DNA of 64,000 nucleotides, from the NCBI RefSeq assembly GCF_008801715.1, contig NZ_VZPG01000002.1, positions 496,001 through 560,000 of the forward strand, written 5' to 3'. The notes beneath the pieces were generated by a model. That model saw only the letters and a program-made list of their open reading frames with translations, was not told the origin of the DNA and did no database searches. Below, piece by piece: positions 53,508 through 63,600 of this stretch. A program made the position numbers and the translations under genes. This DNA comes from Pseudochrobactrum saccharolyticum (GTDB taxonomy: Bacteria; Pseudomonadota; Alphaproteobacteria; Rhizobiales; Rhizobiaceae). The first letter of the stretch is position 1; each line of letters begins with the position of its first letter.

Positions 53508-55853
53508 TCAGAACTTGCTCGACATACCAAAATTGAAGTTCTGAACTTTGTCGGAATCTTCTTTCTTAATAGGAATAGCATAGTCAAAGCGCAGCGGACC
53601 GAACGGAGAAGCCCACATCAGACTTACACCAGCCGAAGCTCGCAATGCACTGCCGGTTCCCATTGCACCTTCAGTCTTGTTACCATAGAGCGTCGCAGCA
53701 TCTGCGAAGAACGCACCACGGATACCAAGGCTTTCCGGAACAACCGGCATCGGGAACTGAACTTCAGCGCTGGCGTTGAAGTAAGTTGTACCACCGAGCC
53801 AGTAACGTTCACTACCATCAGAAGAATCCTGATAGGCACCGATACCGTTATATTTAAAGCCGCGGATCATATCAGTGTTACCTTTGAACATATCAAAGAT
53901 ACGCAGACCGTCATCGGTGAAGGAGTGAATGTAACCACCACCGGCAGTCAGCACACCAACAACATCAGCTTCCTGCAGCAAGGTCTTGTAATAGCTTGCT
54001 TTTGCAGTTGTCTTCATAAATTTGGCATCGCCGCCGAGACCAGCAAATTCCTGACCGAAGCGAACATAGATACCGTCATGCGGATTGTTCGGGTTATCGA
54101 TCGTATTATAAGTCAAAGCATAAGAAATCGACGAACGCAGCCATGGACTCTGTGCAGCAGCTTCAATCAAAGCCGGAGCGTAGATCGCCATATCTTCGCT
54201 CTTGAGCTTATACTTTTCCTGAACCAGGTTATAACCGATGCTCGCACCGAAATTGTCGGTAATCGGCAGACCAAAACGGATTGTACCACCGGTCTGTTCT
54301 ACGTCATACTGATCTTTAACGCGATACGACTTACGGAAAATATCGAAGCCTGCAGAAACGCGCTGACCGAGGAAATAAGGCTCGGTGAACGAGAACGAAT
54401 AGTTACGCGCATCATCCTGACCGGCACCTGCACCGATACGGATATACTGACCACGACCGAGGAAGTTGCGCTCTGCAACCGAACCTTCAACCGAAGCACC
54501 CGGTGTTTCACCACCCGATGTATAACCTGCACCGATGGAGAATTCACCTGTAGGTTTTTCAACAACGTCAACGATCAGCACAACCTGATCCGGCTCAGAA
54601 CCCTGAGCGGTCGAGATATTAACTGTCTGGAAGAAGTCCAGAGCTTCGAGACGACGCTTGGCGCGTGTAATCATAACCTGATTGAAAGCATCGCCTTCAC
54701 TCATGTCGAATTCACGACGGATAACATAGTCGCGGGTCTTATCGTTACCGCGGATTTCGATACGCTGCACGTAAGCGCGCGGACCTTCTTCCACGTTATA
54801 AACGACCGAGATTGTGCGGTTTTCGAAGTTACGGTCGCCGCGTGGCTCAACCTTAGCGAAAGCATAACCGCTGCCGGCAACGCGCTCAGTTACAGCTTCA
54901 ACCGACTTTTCAACGTCGTTGGCGCTATAAACTTTACCTGCGCGGGTCTTCAGCATGCCGCCGAGCGCTTCTGTATCAACGCCAGCGATTGAGCTTTCAA
55001 CCTGAACATCACCGAATGTATAACGCTGACCTTCTTCAACAGTGAAGGTGATCGTATATTCGTTTGTCGCAGGATCCAGAACCGCATTGGACGAAATCAC
55101 GCGGAAGTCAGCATAACCACGGTTGTAGTAGAAACGACGCAGCGCTTCTTCATCTGCCTGCAGACGATCTTCGCTGTAAATGTCGCCGCGTGTCAGCCAT
55201 GACAATGGATTGGTACGCTTGGTGGAGATCACGTCACGCAGACGACGACCACCGAAAGCTTCATTACCTACGAAATCGATATTGGCGATTTTTGTACGGC
55301 CGCCTTCAGTGATTTCATAAACAACGTTTACACGACCCTGACCGAGATCAACCGTACGGGCGTTCACAACAGCGTCGCTGCGGCCAACATTACGGTAAGC
55401 CTGAATGATGGCCTGACGATCTGATTCCATCTGCGCAGGATCAAAAGGGCTACGCGCCTTCAGCTCTACCGCACGACCGAGATCAGCATCTTTGACCTTC
55501 TTGTTACCCTGGAAGAGTACGTTGTTAACAACCGAGAACTCGGAAACAGTGACAACGAGTGCACCGCCCGACTGGCTGATACGAACATCAGAGAACAGGC
55601 CCATATTGAAAAGGCTTTTTACAGCCGCATCAATATCAGCATTGGTGAATGACTTGCCAGGCTTAATGCCGATGGCGCCACGAATTGTCGATGCATCAAC
55701 CCGCTTGTTACCGCGAACGTCAATACGACTAACGACTGCTGCCTGTGCAACACTCACAGTAGCAAATGAGATCGCTGACGTTCCGGCAGCAACCATAGCT
55801 ACCGACATAGCGACCGCAGAAGCAGCACCAAAGAACTTTGAATTTGCCGTCAT
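53508..55853 (-). CDS. bamA: Outer membrane protein assembly factor BamA
   Basis: 781 residues from ATG 55853. Signal peptide (TANSKFFGAASAVAMSVAMV ... AQA), five POTRA domains (first VVSRIDVRGNKRVDASTIRG) to about residue 430, then a 16-strand Omp85 barrel with the VRGF-like IRGFKYNGIG of loop 6 and a C-terminal aromatic residue (FNFGMSSKF). It inserts beta-barrel proteins in the outer membrane. The frame extends to 55910 but the signal peptide and relatives favour 55853. Confidence 0.96.
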   Translation of the reverse strand: MTANSKFFGAASAVAMSVAMVAAGTSAISFATVSVAQAAVVSRIDVRGNKRVDASTIRGAIGIKPGKSFTNADIDAAVKSLFNMGLFSDVRISQSGGALVVTVSEFSVVNNVLFQGNKKVKDADLGRAVELKARSPFDPAQMESDRQAIIQAYRNVGRSDAVVNARTVDLGQGRVNVVYEITEGGRTKIANIDFVGNEAFGGRRLRDVISTKRTNPLSWLTRGDIYSEDRLQADEEALRRFYYNRGYADFRVISSNAVLDPATNEYTITFTVEEGQRYTFGDVQVESSIAGVDTEALGGMLKTRAGKVYSANDVEKSVEAVTERVAGSGYAFAKVEPRGDRNFENRTISVVYNVEEGPRAYVQRIEIRGNDKTRDYVIRREFDMSEGDAFNQVMITRAKRRLEALDFFQTVNISTAQGSEPDQVVLIVDVVEKPTGEFSIGAGYTSGGETPGASVEGSVAERNFLGRGQYIRIGAGAGQDDARNYSFSFTEPYFLGQRVSAGFDIFRKSYRVKDQYDVEQTGGTIRFGLPITDNFGASIGYNLVQEKYKLKSEDMAIYAPALIEAAAQSPWLRSSISYALTYNTIDNPNNPHDGIYVRFGQEFAGLGGDAKFMKTTAKASYYKTLLQEADVVGVLTAGGGYIHSFTDDGLRIFDMFKGNTDMIRGFKYNGIGAYQDSSDGSERYWLGGTTYFNASAEVQFPMPVVPESLGIRGAFFADAATLYGNKTEGAMGTGSALRASAGVSLMWASPFGPLRFDYAIPIKKEDSDKVQNFNFGMSSKF

Positions 55854-56113
55854 AGGTCTATTTAACCTTCGTTTCGTTGCCCCGGGCCGTAATCCGGGAA
55901 AATAGCGCATAATGCAAACTGTAATAACCAGTTTTCATATACAAGCAAGCTTCACTATTAAAATCTGTTTACTTCATTCCCGAACGTGGCACAGGTGCCA
56001 CGCAAATCCAATAGCATGGTAAACAGATTATTGCTTTTCTTGTATAATCCCCTCGTATTTTACACAATTCGTTAATGTTTTAATTCAAAGGCTTGAGCCT
56101 TGTCCAGTTCAGA

Positions 56114-57253
56114 TTAGCAGCCAAAGAGATCATTGTAAAAGACGAATCCCATAAAGCCGAGAACGACAAAGAAACCAAGCCGGAAGAATAATTCCTGTAC
56201 TGCCACCGGAACAGGACGTCCCAAAACAGCCTCTCCCGCATAAATCACCAGATGCCCGCCATCAAGAGGGGGAAGCGGAAATAAATTGAACAATCCAATG
56301 CCAACCGACAGCATCGCAATCAGCTGAACCAGCCATTCAAAGCCGTGTTGCGCCGCTTGTCCGGCCATATTAGCAATTTTTACGGGTCCGCCCAGCTGAC
56401 ATTTATCTTCACGCCCCATTACCAGTCTCTTCATAAAAGTACCGGTACGGCTGATGATATGTCCGGTTTCGACCACAGCCTCACCCACCGATTCGAGCGG
56501 GGAATATTCAACCTTGCGGTAATTGCCTGTGTCTTTGGTGATCGTAACTCCGATCACACCGAGCTTGATTTTGTTACCCAGCGCATCCGTCTGCTCCATA
56601 ATTTCAGGAACAGCTTTCAGGTTGATTTCCTGCCCGTCACGCTCAACCGTGAAAGACAGTTCATCACCGCTGCGTCCGTTCACAATACGTTGCACATCGG
56701 CAAAACTATTGATCTGCGTACCTTCCACATTGATGAAACGGTCACCCGGTTTAAAACCTGCCACAGCGGCAGGACTGCCTTCATTAACCTCTGCAATGGT
56801 CGGATCAGCAACAAGGCGTCCGTAGCTTGCAAAGAAGAAGCTCAGAATGGCAATTGTCAGCAGAAAATTGAATGCCGGGCCTGCAAAAACGGTTGCAGCA
56901 CGCTTCCAGACCGGCTGCGTCGCAAAAGCAACCTTGCGCTCGGCTTCAGTCATGGCGGACAAGCCCTCGCCGTCCGGTGCACTGGCGGCATTCATATCAC
57001 CGGCGAACTTCACATAGCCGCCGAGAGGAATCGCACAGAGCTTCCAGCGTGTACCGTTACGCGCCGTATAACCGATCAGCTCCGGCCCGAATCCGATAGA
57101 AAAGGCCTGAACGCCGATACCGCACAGACGACCGACGATGAAATGTCCCATCTCATGAACAAAAACAACAACGGCCAGAACGAGAATAAACGGAAGTAAT
57201 GTGCCAACCAGCAGGCTGTCGCCGCCGAATAAATATGCAAGGGGATCACCCAA
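56114..57253 (-). CDS. rseP: Site-2 membrane metalloprotease RseP (MmpA-like)
   Basis: 379 residues. Zinc motif VVFVHEMGHF in the first helix, one PDZ domain (about 130-215; GSPAAVAGFKPGDRFINVEG) and the second motif LFNLFPLPPLDGGHLVIY. Inner-membrane protease that cleaves anti-sigma factors or signal-peptide remnants. Between cdsA and bamA, as in most proteobacteria. With one PDZ domain it resembles Caulobacter MmpA more than E. coli RseP, which has two. Confidence 0.95.
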   Translation of the reverse strand: MGDPLAYLFGGDSLLVGTLLPFILVLAVVVFVHEMGHFIVGRLCGIGVQAFSIGFGPELIGYTARNGTRWKLCAIPLGGYVKFAGDMNAASAPDGEGLSAMTEAERKVAFATQPVWKRAATVFAGPAFNFLLTIAILSFFFASYGRLVADPTIAEVNEGSPAAVAGFKPGDRFINVEGTQINSFADVQRIVNGRSGDELSFTVERDGQEINLKAVPEIMEQTDALGNKIKLGVIGVTITKDTGNYRKVEYSPLESVGEAVVETGHIISRTGTFMKRLVMGREDKCQLGGPVKIANMAGQAAQHGFEWLVQLIAMLSVGIGLFNLFPLPPLDGGHLVIYAGEAVLGRPVPVAVQELFFRLGFFVVLGFMGFVFYNDLFGC

Positions 57254-57307
57254 AACTCTAACTCCCGTAATTCAAAGTCTCAAAATATGCTTTTACCGCA
57301 GCGCTAC

Positions 57308-58120
57308 TTACAGAGGCTGCAAAACAATGCCGATAAACATTGCTGAAGGTGAATCCGGCCCTGTCACCAGAGCACCGATAATATACAGCATGACAGCCGC
57401 CACAATCAGGCCATCCACGCGATCCATCACCCCGCCGTGCCCCGGCAGCAGCTTGCCGGAATCCTTGGCTCCGAAGCGGCGCTTGACCCATGATTCTCCG
57501 AGGTCGCCCATCTGTGAGGCAACCGAGAGCGCAATAGCCAGAATAACCATCGGATATTTCACGCGGTCAAAGCTGAAATAGCTGACCGCCGCCGCAGCAA
57601 TCATTGCTGCCACAACACCGCCAATTGCGCCGGACCATGTTTTATTCGGAGAAAAGCGCGGAGCCAGTTTTGGCCCGCCGAGGCTGCGTCCGGTGAAATA
57701 CGCAAAAATATCTGTCGCCCAGACCAGTGCGAACAAATAGATGATTGCAATCAGACCGGATGTCGTTTCGCCGCGCAAGACCGCCAAACAAACCATCGGC
57801 ACGCCGGCATAAATCAGCCCTGCCGCAGTCCAGTTAGAGCGCTGGATCAGGAAAACCGCACCGGCTGCAAGAATGGCCAGAATCTGAATTGCCGGAACCT
57901 GTATCAGCATAAGACCCGCAGCAACCGAGAGCACCGCCCAGCCTGCCGTCAAACCGGAGCGCGTCTGCTTCGAGGCGCTCAGCGTTGTCCACTCATAGAA
58001 AATCGCGAAGCCAATCATCACAGCCAGCACACGGAAGCTCATACCGCCCAGCCAGATCAGCAGAATTGTAACGGGCGCAAGCACTGCTGCCGTCATGATA
58101 CGCAATTGAAGATTGGACAC
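57308..58120 (-). CDS. cdsA: Phosphatidate cytidylyltransferase CdsA
   Basis: 270 residues, seven or eight membrane helices. The CDP-alcohol signature is SWVKRRFGAKDSGKLLPGHG followed by GVMDRVDGL, with the metal-binding Asp. It makes CDP-diacylglycerol for phospholipids. Its ATG is 15 bases from a RIME-like element that separates it from uppS. Confidence 0.96.
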   Translation of the reverse strand: MSNLQLRIMTAAVLAPVTILLIWLGGMSFRVLAVMIGFAIFYEWTTLSASKQTRSGLTAGWAVLSVAAGLMLIQVPAIQILAILAAGAVFLIQRSNWTAAGLIYAGVPMVCLAVLRGETTSGLIAIIYLFALVWATDIFAYFTGRSLGGPKLAPRFSPNKTWSGAIGGVVAAMIAAAAVSYFSFDRVKYPMVILAIALSVASQMGDLGESWVKRRFGAKDSGKLLPGHGGVMDRVDGLIVAAVMLYIIGALVTGPDSPSAMFIGIVLQPL

Positions 58121-58135
58121 GAAAACCCTCGCCCC

Positions 58136-58240
58136 TAGAGCATTTTTAGTTTAGATTGAATCATTACAAATGCTCTATCTGTTTGATTTTACGCGCATCT
58201 TGCTCCGAAAACCGCTTCGCACTTTTCGGGATGCGCTCTA
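58136..58240 (+). repeat. RIME1-like bipartite palindromic element (full copy) between uppS and cdsA
   Basis: 105 bases: TAGAGCATTTTTAGTTTAGA...ACAAATGCTCTA, then TCTGTTTGATTTTACGCGCA, TCTTGCTCCGAAAACCGC, TTCGCACTTTTCGGGATGCG, CTCTA. Both halves form long stems and both ends are TAGAGC/GCTCTA. Confidence 0.82.
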
Positions 58241-58287
58241 AGTCTGTCTATTTATGATCCGGCAAAGCTGAAACGCACAGCACGAAC

Positions 58288-59052
58288 CTAACCCGCATTA
58301 TGCCGCAAAGGTACCACGTCCGTTTCACCGGACAAATTTTGCATGTCGTCAGCTTCCAGCCCGCCAAAGCGGCGAACGCGCTTACGATATTCATCAATCG
58401 CAGCAAATAAATGCGCAGGCTTGAAATCCGGCCAATATTCCGGAGCAAACAGAAACTCTGAATAAGCCGCCTGCCAGAGCAGAAAATTGGACAGCCGCAT
58501 TTCACCGCTGGTACGGATAATCAGGTCAGGATCCGGAATATCTGCCGTATCAAGCCTTTCAGAAATCATTTCGGCCGTGATCGCATCCGGCTTCATCTGC
58601 CCTGCAGCAACGGCTTCCGCAATCTGACGCATTGCCCGTGTCAGCTCGTCCCGCGCCCCATAATTAAAGGCAATAACGAGCGTCAGACCGCTATTGGCTG
58701 CGGTCAGTTTTTCGGCCTCATTCAGAAGCACACAAATATCGGAGGCAAGATCATCACGCGCGCCGATAATGCGTACACGGACATTCTGACTGTGAAGCTT
58801 ATTCAGATCGCGGCGGATGAACAGCTTCAGCAATCCCATCAGTTCCGTGACTTCGGAATTCGGACGCGACCAGTTCTCGGAAGAAAATGCAAAGAGGGTA
58901 AGAAATTCCAGCCCTTTATCCCCTGCAGCACGCACAATGCCGCGCAGAGCATCCACACCCGCTTTATGACCGGCAACACGCGGCAGACCGCGCGCTTTAG
59001 CCCAACGACCATTGCCATCCATAATAATGGCGATGTGGCGCGGATCGGACAT
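58288..59052 (-). CDS. uppS: Undecaprenyl pyrophosphate synthase UppS
   Basis: 254 residues. [20 protein letters not shown] (catalytic Asp) and [10 protein letters not shown] at the N-terminus; [29 protein letters not shown] near the C-terminus. Cis-prenyltransferase making the C55 carrier for peptidoglycan and O-antigen. The Lys/Gln-rich last 15 residues are variable. Confidence 0.97.
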   Translation of the reverse strand: MSDPRHIAIIMDGNGRWAKARGLPRVAGHKAGVDALRGIVRAAGDKGLEFLTLFAFSSENWSRPNSEVTELMGLLKLFIRRDLNKLHSQNVRVRIIGARDDLASDICVLLNEAEKLTAANSGLTLVIAFNYGARDELTRAMRQIAEAVAAGQMKPDAITAEMISERLDTADIPDPDLIIRTSGEMRLSNFLLWQAAYSEFLFAPEYWPDFKPAHLFAAIDEYRKRVRRFGGLEADDMQNLSGETDVVPLRHNAG

Positions 59053-59279
59053 TCAGGCATATTCCTTTTTTTGACAGAACGGCTGCCGTCAGGCGCCATG
59101 CTTATCCGGTTTAAGAACTTAGAGAATTATCAGCATCAGACTGCAACCAGCAACAACATGCATAATTATTCTGTACTATAATAGAATCCGCAAAATGTCT
59201 TTTGCACGGCCACTCCGGCATTCACTATGCGCATTCGCGGATATATTCTTTTCACCGGAGATATACGGCAGTCTCAGAT

Positions 59280-59372
59280 ATCAGAGTGGTTAATTGATAC
59301 TGAACCACTCTGATGCCTGTTCTTACAGTTTAGAGCGACCTTTATACGCCCGATCAGGCGAATGGTGCCTTA
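59280..59372. repeat. Perfect palindrome plus dispersed repeat at the frr 3' end
   Basis: 59280-59291 ATCAGAGTGGTT and 59303-59314 AACCACTCTGAT are perfect 12-bp arms with an 11-base loop. 59331-59372 (TTTAGAGCGACCTTTATACG, CCCGATCAGGCGAATGGTGCCTTA) is a further copy of the element at 34650 and overlaps the frr stop codon. The rest of the 317-base uppS-frr gap shows no gene. Confidence 0.7.
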
Positions 59373-59930
59373 GACCTGCATAATTTCCGCTTCTTTAGAA
59401 ACCAGAAGCTTATCAACTTCTACAATGGTTTCGTCGGTCATTTTCTGCACTTTGTCAGACAGGCTGCGGCTGTCATCCTGACTGATGGTGCCGTCTTTTT
59501 CCAGTTTCTTCAACTGATCCATACCATCGCGGCGCACATGACGAACGGCAACTTTAGCACCTTCAGCATATTGGTTCGCAATTTTAACCAGTTCCTTACG
59601 GCGCTGTTCGTTCAGTTCCGGCAGCGGCACACGCAGTGTCATACCGTCAGTGATCGGATTCAGACCCAAACCGCTGTCACGGATTGCACGTTCAACCGCA
59701 CCGACCATGCTCTTGTCCCAAACGGATACAGACAGCATACGGGCTTCAGGAACAGTAATCTGCGCCACCTGATTGATCGGCATGGTCGAACCATAGGCTT
59801 CAATCGTCAGAGGCTCCAGAAGGCTTGCTGAAGCGCGTCCGGTACGCAGACCACCCAAATCATGTTTGAAGGACTGAATCGCACCATCCATACGGCGTTT
59901 CAGATCGTTTACATCCAGAGCGTCGCTCAT
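59370..59930 (-). CDS. frr: Ribosome recycling factor
   Basis: 186 residues from ATG 59930. [20 protein letters not shown] and the basic region [20 protein letters not shown] are the family blocks. With EF-G it splits post-termination ribosomes. GGAGAG precedes the start; ten more codons upstream are open but unlike the family. The stop codon lies inside a dispersed repeat. Confidence 0.97.
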   Translation of the reverse strand: MSDALDVNDLKRRMDGAIQSFKHDLGGLRTGRASASLLEPLTIEAYGSTMPINQVAQITVPEARMLSVSVWDKSMVGAVERAIRDSGLGLNPITDGMTLRVPLPELNEQRRKELVKIANQYAEGAKVAVRHVRRDGMDQLKKLEKDGTISQDDSRSLSDKVQKMTDETIVEVDKLLVSKEAEIMQV

Positions 59931-60054
59931 AATATCTCTCCTTGGGCGTACACCAAACATCTTGCGCTTTTACAGCGCATAATACTGCCTGATAGTCGGA
60001 AACAGGTTTCAGACCACACAATTCGCTTTTTGTTTAGAACAGCTTGACGCAAAT

Positions 60055-60131
60055 GATAAGCACAAAATCAAAGCTTTGCTGAATTGAATCTGTGTACACA
60101 CACAGATTCAATTCAGGAACCGGTGCTTATC
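60055..60131. repeat. Nested palindrome at the pyrH 3' end
   Basis: Inner perfect 17-bp arms CTGAATTGAATCTGTGT (60079-60095) and ACACAGATTCAATTCAG (60100-60116) with loop ACAC; outer 9-bp arms GATAAGCAC (60055-60063) and GTGCTTATC (60123-60131), the latter overlapping the pyrH stop. No T-run follows on minus, so it looks like a mobile or mRNA-protecting palindrome more than a simple terminator. Confidence 0.8.
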
Positions 60132-60852
60132 AGGCGTCTGTCACAACCGTGCTGCGGCCTTTACCCTGCAGAATCTGCGCAAAGCCGCCTGCTTCATGAA
60201 TGGAATAAACCACGATCGGAATGCGGTTTTCCTGTGCCAGAGCCACTGCCGTCACATCCATCACAGCCAGACCTTTATCCAGCACTTCCTTGTGGGTCAG
60301 ACGGTCGAAACGCGTGGCAGACGGATCTTTCTTCGGATCCGCACTGTAAATACCGTCAACCTGCGTACCCTTAAACAGGGCATCTGCACCGATTTCAGCA
60401 GCACGCAAAGCAGCCGCAGAATCGGTTGTGAAGAACGGATTACCGGTACCACCGGCAAAGATTACAACCTTGCCCTGATCCATATAGGCGGTTGCCTGAC
60501 GCTGCGAGAAGCTCTCGCACAGTTCCGGCATAGCAATCGCCGAAAGCACAACCGCATCAACACCCTGCTTGACCAGAGAGGTGCGCAGAGCCAGCGAGTT
60601 AATCACTGTAGCCAGCATCCCCATATGATCGCCGGTTACGCGGTCACCGCCTTTGGAGGCAACAGCCAACCCGCGGAAAATATTACCGCCGCCGATAACC
60701 ACGCCGACTTCAACGCCGAGCGCACGCGCTTCGGCAATATCACTTGCAATGCGGTCAGCAACGGACACGTCAATGCCAAATCCCTGCTCACCCATCAGCG
60801 CCTCACCTGACGCTTTGAGGAGAACCCGTTTATACAGTGTCTTACCAGCCAT
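60130..60852 (-). CDS. pyrH: Uridylate kinase PyrH (UMP kinase)
   Basis: 240 residues from ATG 60852. KRVLLKASGEALMGEQGFGI at the N-terminus, VVIGGGNIFRG and GTGNPFFTTDSAAALRAAEI are typical of bacterial UMP kinase (amino acid kinase fold). It phosphorylates UMP to UDP. AAAAGGGATCCC lies before the ATG. The usual tsf-pyrH-frr order is kept. Confidence 0.97.
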   Translation of the reverse strand: MAGKTLYKRVLLKASGEALMGEQGFGIDVSVADRIASDIAEARALGVEVGVVIGGGNIFRGLAVASKGGDRVTGDHMGMLATVINSLALRTSLVKQGVDAVVLSAIAMPELCESFSQRQATAYMDQGKVVIFAGGTGNPFFTTDSAAALRAAEIGADALFKGTQVDGIYSADPKKDPSATRFDRLTHKEVLDKGLAVMDVTAVALAQENRIPIVVYSIHEAGGFAQILQGKGRSTVVTDA

Positions 60853-61171
60853 GGGATCCCTTTTTTGATTTCGGTCCGAACTTCCCCACCGGCAAGCGGA
60901 CATGGTTTTTAAATAGTCCGGTGCACATGAACTTGCAGATATTCACATTTTTAGCCGGAACACAGAATGATTTTCTGCCGCGAGCAACCGTCGCCAAGCA
61001 TAATTGCATGACCGGTGCAGATGACAAGAAAAAGCATGAATATGTTTCGCATACATCAAGGGCATCGCATTGTCACGCGATGCCCTTTCATAACTGACAA
61101 GTTTTTAGAGCCTGTTGCATTTTATGGAATGCATAGCGCCCGCTCTGTTTTCTTGTTTTACGCATGTCGTA
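60853..61171. repeat. tsf-pyrH intergenic region with hairpins and a truncated RIME-like element
   Basis: No gene. 61058-61087 is a hairpin with 11-bp arms AAGGGCATCGC/GCGATGCCCTT. 61106-61146 (TAGAGCCTGTTGCATTTTAT ... GCCCGCTCT) followed by TTCTTGTTTTACGCATGTCG matches the first part and junction of the element at 48522; the remaining second half is lost. A pyrH promoter could lie in 60853-61050. Confidence 0.6.
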
Positions 61172-61206
61172 AAAATGCCGGCCTGACAGAGTCAGACCGG
61201 CATTTT
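61172..61206 (-). terminator. Terminator of tsf (rpsB-tsf unit)
   Basis: Arms AAAATGCCGG-c-CTGAC and GTCAG-a-CCGGCATTTT, loop AGA; on minus TTTTT-like run into ACG follows. A second hairpin AGGCGCATC (61235)/GATGCGCCT (61253) lies between it and the tsf stop. Confidence 0.85.
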
Positions 61207-61269
61207 AAATTCGGGCAGTAAACCGCATTCTGAAAGGCGCATCGCAATTCAGGATGCGCCTGTAAAGAA

Positions 61270-62193
61270 TTAGCCTTTGTTTACGGCAGCAACTTCAGCA
61301 GCGAAGTCGGTTTCTTCTTTTTCAATGCCATCGCCCAGAGCGAAGCGAACAAAGCCGGTTACCTTAGCAGGTGCGCCGATTGTTTTTTCTGCTTCTTTAA
61401 GCGCAGCTTCTACGCTCAGGTCCGGGTTGATAACGAAAGCCTGCGACAGAAGAACAACTTCTTCAAAGAACTTGCGCATACGGCCGTCAACCATCTTGGC
61501 GATGATTTCTTCCGACTTGCCGGACTGACGAGCCTGATCAGCAAAGATTGCTTTTTCACGCTCAACGGCAGCAGCATCAACTTCAGCAGAAGTCAGAGCC
61601 AGCGGGTTGGTTGCGGCAACATGCATAGCGATCTGACGACCGATAGCGGCAGCAGCTTCTGCATCACCGGTTGTTTCGATAGCAACCAGAACGCCCAGCT
61701 TGCCGAGGCCGTCTGCAACGCCGTTGTGGATGTAAGAAGCAACAACACCGTTTTCCACGCTCAGAGCAGCGGAACGACGGAATGCCATGTTTTCACCGAT
61801 GGTGCCAACAGCATCTTTAATGGTGTCAGTTACAGTCTTTTCCGAACCCGGATAGGTTGCGTTTGCAACGGCATCAGTCGAACCGTCGGTGCCCAGAGCA
61901 ACCTTGGTTACGTTCAGAACGATTTCCTGGAAAGCAGCATTACGGGCAACGAAGTCTGTTTCGGAGTTAACCTCAACAACAACAGCTTTTTTGCCTTCGC
62001 TGGCAACGCTTACCAGACCTTCAGCAGCTGTACGGCCGGCTTTCTTGTCAGCTTTAGCGATACCCTTCTTGCGCAGCCAGTCCATGGCAGCTTCCATATC
62101 GCCATTATTTTCGTTCAGAGCGGTCTTGCAGTCCATCATGCCTGCGCCGCTGAGTTCACGAAGTTCTTTAACCATTGCTGCGGTAATGCTCAT
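61270..62193 (-). CDS. tsf: Elongation factor Ts
   Basis: 307 residues. [20 protein letters not shown]-type N-terminus (here [20 protein letters not shown]), nucleotide-exchange core [17 protein letters not shown]-terminal module [12 protein letters not shown]. Exchanges GDP for GTP on EF-Tu. It follows rpsB, with a strong hairpin between the genes. Confidence 0.98.
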   Translation of the reverse strand: MSITAAMVKELRELSGAGMMDCKTALNENNGDMEAAMDWLRKKGIAKADKKAGRTAAEGLVSVASEGKKAVVVEVNSETDFVARNAAFQEIVLNVTKVALGTDGSTDAVANATYPGSEKTVTDTIKDAVGTIGENMAFRRSAALSVENGVVASYIHNGVADGLGKLGVLVAIETTGDAEAAAAIGRQIAMHVAATNPLALTSAEVDAAAVEREKAIFADQARQSGKSEEIIAKMVDGRMRKFFEEVVLLSQAFVINPDLSVEAALKEAEKTIGAPAKVTGFVRFALGDGIEKEETDFAAEVAAVNKG

Positions 62194-62507
62194 TGTCGCC
62201 TCTCAGAGAAAGCAGCAGACATCCGGCAAAGCGGCATGCCCGCTATGGATCATTGTTCAGACAGCGGACCTGTCTTTTATCCAATGACCGATTAATCATT
62301 ACAGCCCGCATTGCAATTCCTGCAAAGCGTCAACTGTATACATACGGGATAGCAGGAGCCGAAAAGGCTCAGATTAAATAAGACACAGATTTCACCGTGC
62401 GCGGACGGAATCAGAAACGACTCACCCGTTTCAGATATTTACCGGTTTAAAACTTCAGTTTTTTGAAGCTCTGCAAACACGGCAAATTGTGTCTTTTAAG
62501 CAGAATA

Positions 62508-62537
62508 TCTGCCGGATCTGAAAACAGATCCGGCAGA
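62508..62537 (-). terminator. Hairpin/attenuator between rpsB and tsf
   Basis: Perfect 13-bp arms TCTGCCGGATCTG and CAGATCCGGCAGA, loop AAAA, 12 bases after the rpsB stop; on minus TATTCTGC follows, so the U-run is poor. It could partly terminate or protect rpsB mRNA. The rest of 62194-62507 shows no gene and may hold a separate tsf promoter. Confidence 0.6.
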
Positions 62538-62549
62538 CAAGAAAACGAA

Positions 62550-63317
62550 TTAAGCGTTTTCAGCAGCTTCCAGAGCTGGCTCAACAGGAGCTTCAGCCTG
62601 CGCACCGATATCGATGCCCAGAGCGCCCTGCTGACGCATAATGCCGTCCAGAGCAGCTTTAGCAATCAGATCGCAATAGAGCGAGATTGCGCGAGCAGCA
62701 TCATCGTTACCTGGGATCGGGAAATCGATCTGGTCTGGATTACAGTTGCTGTCGATAACAGCAACAACAGGGATACCAAGACGCTTGGCTTCCTGAATTG
62801 CAATCGATTCCTTGTTGGTGTCGACGATGAACATCAGGTCAGGAACGCCGCCCATATCCTTGATACCACCGAGAGCGCGGTCCAGCTTTTCGCGTTCGCG
62901 TTCCAGAGTCAGGCGTTCCTTTTTGGAATAGCCCTGAGCTTCGCTCGACAGCAATTCGTCAAGCTTGCGCAGACGCTGGATCGAGTTGGAAATGGTTTTC
63001 CAGTTGGTCATCATGCCGCCGAGCCAGCGGGAGTTGACGTAATACTGAGCCGAACGGCCAGCAGCGTCAGCAATGATTTCCGAAGCCTGACGCTTGGTGC
63101 CAACGAACAGAACGCGGCCGCCACGAGCAACAGTATCAGAAACAACCTTCAGCGCATTGTGCAGCAGAGGAACGGTCTGAGCCAGGTCAAGAATGTGGAT
63201 GTTGTTACGTGCACCATAGATGAAAGGTGCCATTTTCGGGTTCCAGCGGTGTGTCTGGTGACCGAAGTGAACACCAGCTTCCAGAAGCTGGCGCATGCTG
63301 AAATCAGGCAATGCCAT
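62550..63317 (-). CDS. rpsB: 30S ribosomal protein S2
   Basis: 255 residues from ATG 63317 (AAAGGA eight bases before). [20 protein letters not shown] and [20 protein letters not shown] are universal S2 blocks; the C-terminal tail [16 protein letters not shown] is acidic and variable. The frame stays open 63 codons upstream, through the leader hairpin, and that extension is rejected. First gene of the rpsB-to-lpxB cluster. Confidence 0.98.
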   Translation of the reverse strand: MALPDFSMRQLLEAGVHFGHQTHRWNPKMAPFIYGARNNIHILDLAQTVPLLHNALKVVSDTVARGGRVLFVGTKRQASEIIADAAGRSAQYYVNSRWLGGMMTNWKTISNSIQRLRKLDELLSSEAQGYSKKERLTLEREREKLDRALGGIKDMGGVPDLMFIVDTNKESIAIQEAKRLGIPVVAVIDSNCNPDQIDFPIPGNDDAARAISLYCDLIAKAALDGIMRQQGALGIDIGAQAEAPVEPALEAAENA

Positions 63318-63340
63318 TGTATTTTCCTTTTCCGGTTGAA

Positions 63341-63376
63341 CCTCCACGGGCTGAGGCACAAATGTGCCACCGGAGG
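63341..63376 (-). promoter_or_regulatory. Structured leader of rpsB
   Basis: GGCACAAATGTGCC (63355-63368) is a perfect palindrome enclosed by CCTCC (63341-63345)/GGAGG (63372-63376). On the mRNA it ends about 23 bases before the ATG, a place where ribosomal protein operons often bind their own product. Confidence 0.45.
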
Positions 63377-63600
63377 CGTTGTGCGGATTTCTCCCGCCCA
63401 TAACCCAAATCCCGTGTGTGGAATAATGCGGCTGGTAAACGATGAATGAAGAAAATGCAAGCCCTGAACGGTCAAAAACCGCCGGAAGCCGGAACGCAGC
63501 CTTCATTATCAGATATTACACAGCCATAAGACTATAGCACAGGGACATTCCCGCCGGAACACTTGTTCTGCGGCGGAAACATCCCTGCCCTTATCTGCGT

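Noticed and set aside
63318-63506. N-terminal extension of S2
   Set aside because: Covers the leader hairpin; the universal start MALPDF with AAAGGA is at 63317.
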